Assembly: GCA_005776545.1 (NCBI GenBank)
Contig: SXOY01000247.1
Location: forward strand, 1 to 16,644
Direction: 5' to 3'
DNA from: Planctomycetia bacterium
GTDB lineage: Bacteria > Planctomycetota > Phycisphaerae > Phycisphaerales > UBA1924
Length of the DNA stretch: 16,644 nucleotides
Shown here: positions 1 to 7,404 of the stretch, piece after piece
Layout of the letters: each line of letters opens with the position of its first letter
Numbering within the stretch: position 1 is the stretch's first letter
Translations under genes and position numbers: made by a program
The notes under the pieces: generated by a model
What the model was told of the DNA's origin: nothing
What the model saw: only the letters and a program-made list of their open reading frames with translations
The model's database searches: none

Positions 1-2718
1 CAACAACAACTGCTCATCGATTGGATCAAGCAAGGCGCCAACTACGAGCCGCATTGGGCGTTTACTCCGCCGCGCCAAACACCAGCTCCCGGCACCGATT
101 CCAAACTCGATGACATCGACCGGTTTATTGCTGCCCGACTTGCCGAGGAGAATCTCTCGCCTGCACCGCCAGCTGATCGCGCGGCTCTCCTGCGCCGCGT
201 CTCGCTCACTCTCACTGGCCTTCCGCCCACGATCGCCGAACTCGATTCCTTCATCGCCGACACCGCTCCCGATGCCTACGAAAAGCAAGTCGATCGACTG
301 CTTGCCTCGCCGCACTACGGCGAACGCATGGCCGCCGACTGGCTCGATGTTGCGCGCTTCGCCGACACCTACGGATATCAATCCGATTGGGAGTGTCGCG
401 TCTGGCCCTGGCGTGATTGGCTCATTAACTCCTTTAATTCAAACCAACCTTACAACGAATTCATACGCGACCAACTCGCGGGCGATCTCCTCCCCGATGC
501 CAACACCGCACAGAAAATCGCCACCGCCTTTAACCGCCTTCACCGCCAAACCAATGAAGGCGGCTCGATCGATGAAGAGTTCCGGCGCGAGTACATCTCC
601 GATCGGATCGCCACGTACAGCACCGCGTTTCTTGGTCTCACAGTCGAATGTGCTCGGTGCCACGATCACAAGTACGATCCCATCCCGCAGCAAGACTACT
701 ACAGCCTCGGCGCTTTCTTCAGCATAGATGAATCCGGCACATACCCCTACTCGACTCCCGCAATTCCGCGGCCTGCGATGCGGCTTCCCAACGCAGACCA
801 ACAAGTTGAACTCAATCGGCTTCGCGATGCTGTCACCGTTGCGGAAACTGCACGGGATTCCACTTTCCAAGCCCAAGCTGGCAGCTATGGAACCTGGCTG
901 AATTCTGCTAAGACAATCAAAGTCAAACCTCCAATCAATCGCTTTCCACTCGAAGGCACACTTCCCGGCCCCACGCTTTCCACCGGCGAAACACTCAAAG
1001 CAACTCTCCTCGATGGCGACACTGGTCCCGCGCTCAAAGACATTCCTGCGTTTAAGCGCTCCGACCCCCGGAGCCTTGTTTTCTGGATGAACTGTCCCGA
1101 CACCAAGTCTCGCGCCGCCGTCATCCACACCAGCACGTTCACCATCGAATCTGATGAGCAGGGCTATCAAGTCATGCTCAAAGATGGACACTTGTGCTGG
1201 GAACTTATTCACTACTGGCCCGGGTCCGCCGCTGCAATTCGTACCACTTCCCCCTTTCCTTTCAACCGCTGGGTTCAGGTCGCGGTCACCTACGACGGCT
1301 CCTCCCTCGCCTCTGGCCTGCACATCTACTTCGATGGGCAACTCGCGTCGACCGAAATTGTCCGCGATCATCTCGATGGACCTGCCACCGCACGCACCTT
1401 CCAAGTTGGTTACCGAGATCGTGATCTGGGCTTCAAAGGCGGCGGCATCTGTGACCTCCAAATCTTCGACCGCGCTCTCACTGCTCCCGAAATCTCTGAA
1501 CTCAAAACTCCCGGCTCGTTCAGTCCAGAAACTGCTCTCAACTCACTTTTCTCTTACTACACCACCAACATCAACGACGAGTGCATAGCTGCCACCAAGT
1601 CGTTGCAAATTGCCCGCGCTGCATACCACACACTTCTCGAATCCATTCCCGAAATCATGGTGATGGAAGAATCTCGTTACCCGCGCGACTCTTTCATCCT
1701 CACCCGCGGCCAGTACGACCAGCCCGATCGCTCTCGCCCTGTTCACCCCAATCGGGCGATTGAAGCACTTCTTCCGTTCAATCAATCTCTACCGCACAAT
1801 CGCCTCGGTTTGGCGAGCTGGACCACTGATTCGCAGAATCCGCTGACCGCCCGCGTCGCTGTCAACCGACTCTGGGCAATCTGCTTCTCCCGTGGCCTCC
1901 TCCCCACTCTCGAAAACTTCGGCCTCCAAAGCGAACCACCAACGCATCCTGAACTCCTCGACAATCTCACACTCGATTTCGTCGCCTCAAACTGGAACGT
2001 CAAAGCACTCCTCCGACGCATTGTCGTCTCTCAAACTTTCCGCCAATCTTCGGTCGCATCTGAAGAAACGCTCGCACGCGATCCATCCAACGCTCTCCTC
2101 TCCCGCGGCCCATCTTCCCGCCTCTCCGCCGAAATCCTCCGCGATCAAGCACTCGCTTCTTCTGGCCTGCTCGCTAATACAATCGGCGGGCCGTCGGTCA
2201 AGCCCTGGCAACCACAAGGGCTGTGGGCCGATTCGGGAGTTGCATCGCAAGGCGATTACAAACCTGATACCGGCGACAATGCACACCGTCGCAGCATCTA
2301 TACATATCGCAAGCGAACATCGCCGCCACCCAACATGCTCGCGTTCGATGCTGGCAGTCGCGAACTCTGTCTCGCGCGACGCCAACCGACTAATACTCCG
2401 CTGCAACCGCTTGTTCTCCTCAATGACCCAGTCTTCTTCGAATGCGCTCGGGCGCTTGCAACTCGCGTCACCGCAAACTCTCCCGATCCCAGAACTCAGA
2501 TCTCGCACGCCTTCCGTCTGCTCACATCGCGCGAGCCTCGAACGCCCGAACTCGTTGCCCTTCTCGATCTCTATAACTCTCAACTCGCTGCCTTTTCCGT
2601 CGATACCGAATCAACTCAAAAACTCCTTGCCTCTAAAACTGCCGATCCCGCACTCGCATCTCTCACACTCGTTTGCTCCACCATCCTCGCATCTGATGCT
2701 TCGGTCACCAGTCGCTAG
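1..2718 (+). CDS. PSCyt1-DUF1549-LamG-DUF1553 protein, 5' truncated by the window
   Basis: The reading frame is open from base 1 to the TAG at 2716-2718, giving 905 residues with the N-terminus missing. Residues 1-21 (LLIDWIKQGA..HWAF) look like the end of a planctomycete cytochrome-c-type PSCyt1 domain. About 37-240 is DUF1549 (PSCyt2), with the family motif CARCHDHK: C217, C220 and H221 form a CxxCH that could bind haem c. About 312-500 is a LamG/concanavalin-like beta-sandwich, starting near INRFPLEG and ending near LQIFDRALTAPEI. About 555-890 is DUF1553 (PSD1), opening with SFILTRGQYDQP. Such proteins are abundant in planctomycetes, are usually exported and typically sit beside a DUF1501 gene, as here. 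The biochemical role is unproven; polysaccharide binding or breakdown is the common inference, and the LamG insert fits it. The domain assignment is secure and the function is not. Confidence 0.93.
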   Translation, partial: QQQLLIDWIKQGANYEPHWAFTPPRQTPAPGTDSKLDDIDRFIAARLAEENLSPAPPADRAALLRRVSLTLTGLPPTIAELDSFIADTAPDAYEKQVDRLLASPHYGERMAADWLDVARFADTYGYQSDWECRVWPWRDWLINSFNSNQPYNEFIRDQLAGDLLPDANTAQKIATAFNRLHRQTNEGGSIDEEFRREYISDRIATYSTAFLGLTVECARCHDHKYDPIPQQDYYSLGAFFSIDESGTYPYSTPAIPRPAMRLPNADQQVELNRLRDAVTVAETARDSTFQAQAGSYGTWLNSAKTIKVKPPINRFPLEGTLPGPTLSTGETLKATLLDGDTGPALKDIPAFKRSDPRSLVFWMNCPDTKSRAAVIHTSTFTIESDEQGYQVMLKDGHLCWELIHYWPGSAAAIRTTSPFPFNRWVQVAVTYDGSSLASGLHIYFDGQLASTEIVRDHLDGPATARTFQVGYRDRDLGFKGGGICDLQIFDRALTAPEISELKTPGSFSPETALNSLFSYYTTNINDECIAATKSLQIARAAYHTLLESIPEIMVMEESRYPRDSFILTRGQYDQPDRSRPVHPNRAIEALLPFNQSLPHNRLGLASWTTDSQNPLTARVAVNRLWAICFSRGLLPTLENFGLQSEPPTHPELLDNLTLDFVASNWNVKALLRRIVVSQTFRQSSVASEETLARDPSNALLSRGPSSRLSAEILRDQALASSGLLANTIGGPSVKPWQPQGLWADSGVASQGDYKPDTGDNAHRRSIYTYRKRTSPPPNMLAFDAGSRELCLARRQPTNTPLQPLVLLNDPVFFECARALATRVTANSPDPRTQISHAFRLLTSREPRTPELVALLDLYNSQLAAFSVDTESTQKLLASKTADPALASLTLVCSTILASDASVTSR

Positions 2719-2926
2719 CACCAAATCTCTTTCCCAACCCACTCGCTCACACATCGCATTTCTTTCAGCCTTGGTCCATGCAACCACCACATGCATCTGT
2801 CAACACAGTTCCCCGCTTAAAGAACAGGAAGCGTGAGCGCCCTGCTGAGAACCCAACCACCAACCGCCACCGAGACCAAATAAACCTTGCTTTCAGCCCC
2901 CACCACTCTCATGCTCCTTTCACTCC

Positions 2927-2980
2927 GTCACTCTGCCACTTTGTCACTTCGTCACTTCGTCACTTCGTCACTTCGTCACT
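2927..2980. repeat. Tandem 8-bp repeat, unit GTCACTTC
   Basis: Four perfect units start at 2943, 2951, 2959 and 2967, followed by a partial unit at 2975-2980. Two degenerate units, GTCACTCT (2927) and GCCACTTT (2935), precede them in the same 8-bp phase. The array is non-coding and lies downstream of the DUF1553 gene. Confidence 0.9.
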
Positions 2981-3163
2981 TTTTCTTTCCTCTGCACTCA
3001 TTGCTCAGAACTCAGCACTTTTTTCCTGCATCGGACACACTTGCCCCTATTTTTGTCCGGTACCACATTTTCCTTCAATTCAGATTGACCTGCCACGTAC
3101 AACTCTGTAAGGTGTACCTATGAAAACCAAACCTCACACAACCGCCGCCACACGCACTCATAG

Positions 3164-3197
3164 GTCCTATACGTCCTATGAGTCCTATTTCTCCTAT
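3164..3197. repeat. Tandem 9-bp repeat, unit GTCCTATNN
   Basis: Three units of GTCCTAT plus two variable bases start at 3164, 3173 and 3182. A fourth partial unit, CTCCTAT, lies at 3191-3197. The seven core bases are constant while the two linker bases vary (AC, GA, TT). Confidence 0.8.
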
Positions 3198-3325
3198 CCA
3201 CCTCATACCCATTGCAGCATCGCACCCGCGCACCAATTCCCCTCTGCTCTCCTGTTCACATGTTCTACTCCTCTACTTTCTCGCCGCCTCGGCGCCGCCC
3301 TCGTTACTGACTCAAAAACAAAAGA

Positions 3326-3378
3326 TGCTCACATGCTCACCAAAAAAGTGAGCACCTTTGAAAAAAGTGAGCGCCTTT
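3326..3378. repeat. Block of direct and inverted TGCTCAC copies
   Basis: TGCTCAC occurs at 3326-3332 and 3334-3340. Its complement GTGAGCA lies at 3348-3354, with GTGAGCG at 3367-3373. The inner pair can form a 7-bp stem around the loop CAAAAAA (3341-3347). The right half is also an 18-bp direct repeat with one mismatch (3342-3359 and 3361-3378). There is no T-tract on the plus strand after the stem, so it is not an obvious terminator. A protein-binding site or RNA structure is possible. Confidence 0.7.
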
Positions 3379-3512
3379 CGTTTTTGACCCAAAATCAAGC
3401 CCACCAGCGATATTCGCTCAGAAACAAAAGGGGATCAGGGACTCATGAGTCACTTTGAATTTTTCGTTGAGACACTTTGAAATTTCAAGTTTCAAATCCA
3501 CCCCCAAACCCC

Positions 3513-3568
3513 TTTGCCCCTTTGCCCCTTTGCCCCTTTGCCCCTTTGCCCCTTTGCCCCTTTGCCCC
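3513..3568. repeat. Tandem 8-bp repeat, unit TTTGCCCC, seven perfect copies
   Basis: Seven identical copies of TTTGCCCC run without interruption and end 10 bp before the chosen ATG of the DUF1501 gene (3579). The frame of that gene is open through the array back to 3477, but the resulting Pro/Leu/Cys/Phe-rich segment is a by-product of the repeat, not a plausible N-terminus. The position is suited to slippage-driven change of the upstream spacing. Confidence 0.95.
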
Positions 3569-3578
3569 TTGCACATCC

Positions 3579-5033
3579 ATGCAACCTCCTGCTCCCAACT
3601 ACGACCACTTCATGCACGGCACTCGCCGCCACTTTCTGGGCGCAAGCTCGCTTGGTCTCGGCTCGCTCGCGCTTTCATCAATCCTGGCGCCTCTCGGCGT
3701 CTCCGCTTCTGACCCCGCGGCACTTCGCAGCGGAGTACCACATTTCGCCCCCAAAGCCAAACGCATCATCTACCTCTTCCAATCCGGCGGCCCCAGTCAA
3801 TTCGAGACCTTTGACCCCAAACCCATCCTCCGCGATCAACACGGGCAACCGCTCCCCGACTCAGTCCGCAAAGGTCAGCGCCTCACTGGCATGAGCGCGA
3901 ATCAGGCCATTCTTCCGCTTGCAAGTTCGTTCACTGCTTCTGCTCCCAGAGGGCAAAGCCGGCAGAACATCAGCGACCTTCTTCCCCACACCGCCAAAAT
4001 CGCAGACGACATCTGCATTGTGAACTCCATGTTCACCGAGGCAATCAATCACGACCCTGCGATCACGTTTTTCTGCACCGGCAGTCAGCTACCTGGCCGC
4101 CCATCTATAGGCGCGTGGCTCTCGTACGGGCTGGGTAGCATTAACGCGAATCTGCCCGCATTCATTGTCCTGGTTTCAAAAGACGCCTCGCGCGATCAAC
4201 CTCTTTACTCGCGTCTCTGGGGCACAGGCTTTCTCCCCAGCGAACACCAAGGCGTTCAGTTCCGCGCTGGTTCTGAACCCGTGCTCTATCTCACGAATCC
4301 CGAAGGCGTCTCGCCTCACGCGCGACGATCGATGCTCGATGCACTGGGCAAACTCAACGCCGATCAATCTCAACACACTCTCGACCCGGAAGTCACCGCT
4401 CGCATCGCGCAAGCCGAAATGGCGTTTCGTATGCAGACCAGTGTTCCCGATGCCACCGACTTTTCCAATGAACCCGATGAGGTCTTTTCGCTCTACGGCG
4501 AATCTGCACGTACGCCGGGCACATACGCCGCCAACTGCATCCTCGCCCGGCGCCTGATAGAACGCGGCGTGCGTTTCGTCCAACTCTTCCATCAAGGCTG
4601 GGATCAGCACGGCGATCTGCCAAAATCTATTTCCCATCAGTGCAAACAAACCGATCAACCTTCTGCCGCACTTGTCATGGATCTCAAACGCCGCGGCCTG
4701 CTCGATGACACGCTCGTAGTGTGGGGCGGCGAATTCGGTCGTACCGCCTATTGCCAGGGGAAAATGACCGCCGACAACTACGGGCGCGACCACCACCCCC
4801 GCTGCTTCTCAATCTGGCTCGCCGGTGGAGGCATCAAGCCTGGTACAACGTACGGCAAGACCGATGAGTATGGGTACAACATCACAGAGAATCCGGTGCA
4901 TGTCCATGACCTGCACGCGACAATGTTGCACTTGATGGGGATTGACCACGAGCAACTCATCTACAAGTTTCAGGGGCGCGGATTCCGTTTGACAGATGTG
5001 GCGGGCAAAGTGGTACGTGGGATCCTGGTGTAA
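3579..5033 (+). CDS. DUF1501 family exported protein with Tat signal
   Basis: This 484-residue protein matches the DUF1501 family, which I place in the alkaline-phosphatase/sulfatase-like fold group. It is typically encoded beside PSCyt/DUF1553 genes, as here. The N-terminus carries a twin-arginine motif, T15-R16-R17-H18-F19-L20, followed by a hydrophobic stretch (about 21-43), so Tat export of a folded protein is likely. Family motifs include YLFQSGGPSQFETFDPKP near the start of the mature part, GGEFGR at 383-388, then GRDHHP and a C-terminal HVHDLHATMLHLMG segment. The ATG at 3579 was chosen because it places the RR motif where relatives have it. ATG 3612 is a possible alternative. A longer form starting at TTG 3477 would translate the 8-bp repeat array and is rejected. 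No Shine-Dalgarno site is visible. The substrate is unknown. Confidence 0.92.
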   Translation: MQPPAPNYDHFMHGTRRHFLGASSLGLGSLALSSILAPLGVSASDPAALRSGVPHFAPKAKRIIYLFQSGGPSQFETFDPKPILRDQHGQPLPDSVRKGQRLTGMSANQAILPLASSFTASAPRGQSRQNISDLLPHTAKIADDICIVNSMFTEAINHDPAITFFCTGSQLPGRPSIGAWLSYGLGSINANLPAFIVLVSKDASRDQPLYSRLWGTGFLPSEHQGVQFRAGSEPVLYLTNPEGVSPHARRSMLDALGKLNADQSQHTLDPEVTARIAQAEMAFRMQTSVPDATDFSNEPDEVFSLYGESARTPGTYAANCILARRLIERGVRFVQLFHQGWDQHGDLPKSISHQCKQTDQPSAALVMDLKRRGLLDDTLVVWGGEFGRTAYCQGKMTADNYGRDHHPRCFSIWLAGGGIKPGTTYGKTDEYGYNITENPVHVHDLHATMLHLMGIDHEQLIYKFQGRGFRLTDVAGKVVRGILV

Positions 5034-5213
5034 CGCGAATGCACGAATTGCAAGTGGTTTTGGATGTCAAAGTCGGGCAAACACTCAGCCCACCCGCCTA
5101 ACTTTTAACGAATACACCCGTACTCTTGCGACTACAACCGAGCAGCGAAACCAAAGTCCGTTTCAACCGTAGAATGTACTTATCGGCGCATGTCGCGCCG
5201 AACAGGAGCCTCA

Positions 5214-6368
5214 ATGAACACTCGCACTCGCCTCGCACTTCTATCCACTCTCGCAGCCACCATTTTCGCGGCACCCGCCGCATTCGCAATCGAACCTGAA
5301 AAGGCGCCGGCAGCAAAGGCCGCAGCGGAAACTCCTTCAGACCTACTTCCTGGCGACAAGGCTCCAAAACTCCAGGTCGCAAAATGGGTCAAAGGCGATG
5401 GCGTCAAGAATTTCGAGAAGGGCACTGTCTACATCGTTGAATTCTGGGCAACCTGGTGCGGCCCATGCCGCACTTCGATTCCACACCTTACTGAACTTGC
5501 CAAGAAGCACAAGGGAAAAGTTGTGGTCAGTGGTATCAGTGTCTGGGAAAACGGTGACGACTTTGCCAAGACAGTCGAGGCCTTTGTGACTGAGCAGGGC
5601 GATGCGATGGGCTACAACGTCGGTCGCGATGATCAGCCAGGCAACGAAGGCACTATGGCAACCACGTGGATGCAGGCCGCAGGCCAGAACGGAATTCCCT
5701 CAGCATTTATCATCAATGGCGAAGGCACCGTGGCGTGGATCGGCCACCCCATGCAGATGGATGAAGTTCTCGAGGCCGTTCTTGCAGGTAAGCACGACAT
5801 CAACGCAGCACGTTCAGCCGCCGCCAAACAGCTCGAAGAAGGCGCCGCCGAACGAGCGATGATGAAAGACTACAAGCCCGTTGGCGAAGCAGCCAAGAAA
5901 AAGGACTTCGCGGCCGCTCTCACCGCACTTGACGCATTCGTGAAAAAATATCCAAACATGGAAGAGCAGATTCGCATGCAGCGATTCACATTCATGCTCA
6001 AGGCCGATGAAGCAAAGGCTTACACACTGGCGCAGGAATGGGCCACCGGTCCCATGAAGGACGATGCGGAGCAGCTCAATGGGCTTGCCTGGACCATTCT
6101 TGAAAACAAGGACATCAAGAAAGCCGGCATTGAAACCGCTTTGTTCATTTCCACACGCTGTAATGAACTGACGCAGAACGAAAACTCGATGTTCCTCGAC
6201 ACCCTCGCCATGGCAAACTTCAAAATGGGCGATGTGGTAAAGGCTATCGATCTGCAGAAAAAGGCCATTGCTAACGCCAAAAACATGCCGTTCGACGCCG
6301 AGTCAATTACGCAGATCACAAAAGACATGCAGACTCGACTTGATGAATACACAAAATCCGGAAAGTAA
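5214..6368 (+). CDS. Secreted TlpA-like thioredoxin-fold protein with helical C-terminal region
   Basis: The protein has 384 residues. A signal peptide is clear: a basic start (MNTRTR), a hydrophobic core and AAFA before IEPEK. The thioredoxin-like domain runs from about 41 to 190. It has the redox motif C82-G-P-C85 within FWATWCGPCR, and a cis-proline at P162 in GIPSAF. Residues 200-384 are Lys/Ala/Glu-rich and look helical, perhaps TPR-like, although no repeat register was proven. Family knowledge suggests disulfide reduction or thiol-disulfide exchange outside the cytoplasm. The ATG at 5214 was chosen over the in-frame 5190 because AGGAG at 5204-5208 sits 5 nt before it and it starts exactly at the signal peptide. 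The gene stands alone and ends in a strong terminator. No partner such as DsbD or a cytochrome maturation gene is nearby. Confidence 0.9.
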   Translation: MNTRTRLALLSTLAATIFAAPAAFAIEPEKAPAAKAAAETPSDLLPGDKAPKLQVAKWVKGDGVKNFEKGTVYIVEFWATWCGPCRTSIPHLTELAKKHKGKVVVSGISVWENGDDFAKTVEAFVTEQGDAMGYNVGRDDQPGNEGTMATTWMQAAGQNGIPSAFIINGEGTVAWIGHPMQMDEVLEAVLAGKHDINAARSAAAKQLEEGAAERAMMKDYKPVGEAAKKKDFAAALTALDAFVKKYPNMEEQIRMQRFTFMLKADEAKAYTLAQEWATGPMKDDAEQLNGLAWTILENKDIKKAGIETALFISTRCNELTQNENSMFLDTLAMANFKMGDVVKAIDLQKKAIANAKNMPFDAESITQITKDMQTRLDEYTKSGK

Positions 6369-6405
6369 ATCACAGTCTTACTAAAGTTGATTCAACCCTG
6401 AAACA

Positions 6406-6433
6406 GGGAGGCTTTTCAAAGCCTCCCTTTTTT
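6406..6433 (+). terminator. Intrinsic terminator after the TlpA-like gene
   Basis: GGGAGGCTT pairs with AAGCCTCCC (arms 6406-6414 and 6419-6427) and is followed by six T residues at 6428-6433. It lies 38 bp after the stop codon at 6368, so it ends the transcript of the thioredoxin-like gene before motA. Confidence 0.92.
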
Positions 6434-6506
6434 GTCGACTTTTCAATTATCCAGAAGTCCAACTATCCCGTTTATGCTGCCTGGCGCGATAACTCCCTGC
6501 GGCACC

Positions 6507-6547
6507 GCGCAGCTACCGGTTCGCGGCGGTCCACCGCGCCGCTGCGC
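6507..6547 (+). promoter_or_regulatory. GC-rich nested stem-loop in the motAB leader
   Basis: The outer arms GCGCAGC (6507-6513) and GCTGCGC (6541-6547) are perfectly complementary. Inside them CGCGG (6522-6526) pairs with CCGCG (6534-6538) around a 7-nt loop. No T-tract follows. The structure lies 59 bp upstream of the motA start and after the previous gene's terminator, so it would be part of the motAB leader if the promoter is further upstream. The function is unknown. Confidence 0.5.
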
Positions 6548-6605
6548 AAGCCGATAGAGAGTTCGACAGCGCACAAAAGCAAACACCCTAGAGAGAAGAA
6601 TCGCA

Positions 6606-7388
6606 ATGGATAAAGCCAGCTTAATTGGACTCTTGATCGGTGGCGGCGCGCTGGGCTTCGTCTTCTACGAAGTGTCGCACGGCAACCTCATGATGTTCTT
6701 CTCTATGGAAGGCGTCTTGATGGTGGGTTTCGGCTCTGTCAGCGTCGTGCTTATGGCAATGCCCATGGAGAAAGTGCTCTCTCTTCCGGGCTACATGAAG
6801 AAGTTTCTGTTTTACAAAGGCCTTCCAACCACCGAAGCCATCAAGATTATTTCACAGCTCTCTGAAAAAGCCCGCCGCGACGGCATCCTTGCACTCGAAG
6901 GCGAAATTGCAAAAATCCCAGACCCCTTTCTCGCTGCCGGACTAAAAATGGCCATTGACGGCGTTGAGCCGGGAAACATCGAAGCGACTCTCCGCATGGA
7001 ACTCGCTGCAATGACCGATCGCCACAAGGCAGGCAAGAAACTCTTCGACATGCTCAAGCTCTACGGGCCTGGCTACGGCCTTGTCGGAACACTGGTCGGA
7101 CAGGTCGGTATGTTCGGAAAGCTCGCAAGCGCAGACATCGGCGAACTCGGGCACGCCCTGGGCATCGCCGTCGTTGCAACCATGTACGGCGCAATCCTTG
7201 CCAACGCAATCGCCGGCCCAATCGGTGACAAACTCTCAATGCGTTCGAGCGAAGAAATGCTCAATCGCGAATTGATGCTCCAGGGCATCCTGTCTATTCA
7301 GGCTGGCGACAACCCGCGCGTCACGCTCGACAAGACACTTGCGTTTATCCCCGCCGCAACTCGCGGTAAATTGAAGCTCGCCGCCTGA
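6606..7388 (+). CDS. motA: Flagellar stator protein MotA
   Basis: MotA is the membrane subunit of the proton- or sodium-driven stator that powers flagellar rotation with MotB. This 260-residue protein has the expected four membrane segments: about 4-20, 33-52, 154-172 and 183-206. The cytoplasmic loop has the conserved R90-R91-D-G-I-L-A-L-E98 stretch, equivalent to the charged residues that contact the rotor protein FliG. The PGYGLVGTL motif places P155 at the conserved proline of the third segment, and P205 in ANAIAGP matches the one in the fourth. motB starts 16 bp downstream, so the two form an operon. No other flagellar or chemotaxis gene is in the window. Ion specificity cannot be read with confidence from the sequence. 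Confidence 0.93.
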   Translation: MDKASLIGLLIGGGALGFVFYEVSHGNLMMFFSMEGVLMVGFGSVSVVLMAMPMEKVLSLPGYMKKFLFYKGLPTTEAIKIISQLSEKARRDGILALEGEIAKIPDPFLAAGLKMAIDGVEPGNIEATLRMELAAMTDRHKAGKKLFDMLKLYGPGYGLVGTLVGQVGMFGKLASADIGELGHALGIAVVATMYGAILANAIAGPIGDKLSMRSSEEMLNRELMLQGILSIQAGDNPRVTLDKTLAFIPAATRGKLKLAA

Positions 7389-7404
7389 TAAGGAAATCTC
7401 TCCA

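Larger units (their letters stand above)
2719..3578. other. 860-bp non-coding gap rich in short tandem repeats
   Basis: No convincing gene lies here. Open frames exist, but their translations are Ser/Thr/His/Pro-rich low-complexity strings that follow the repeats. The stretch holds an 8-bp repeat array (2927-2980), a 9-bp array (3164-3197), a block of inverted TGCTCAC copies (3326-3378), a 10-bp palindrome ACTCATGAGT (3441-3450), a 12-bp palindrome TTGAAATTTCAA (3477-3488) and a second 8-bp array (3513-3568). It separates two genes that usually lie close together in planctomycetes. Confidence 0.8.

Noticed and set aside
439..1461. 340-residue minus-strand open frame inside the first gene
   Set aside because: It is antisense to a well-supported PSCyt/DUF1549 protein and has no recognisable domain.
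3085..3113. TTGACC with TAAGGT at 17-bp spacing as a promoter
   Set aside because: The -35 box is good but the -10 box matches only three of six consensus positions, and it is over 460 bp from the gene.
3120..3458. 112-residue open frame with an AAGG-like site upstream
   Set aside because: Its translation is low-complexity and follows the 9-bp repeat (SYTSYESYFSY), with no domain-like pattern; treated as non-coding.
2927..3568. CRISPR array
   Set aside because: Repeat units are 8-9 bp with no unique spacers, and no cas genes are present.
3477..3578. Longer N-terminus for the DUF1501 protein from TTG 3477
   Set aside because: It would translate the 8-bp repeat array and place the Tat motif about 50 residues in, unlike relatives.
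6482..6500. Sigma-54-like TGGCGC...CTGC before motA
   Set aside because: The spacing between the GG and GC elements is about 4 bp too long for a sigma-54 promoter.
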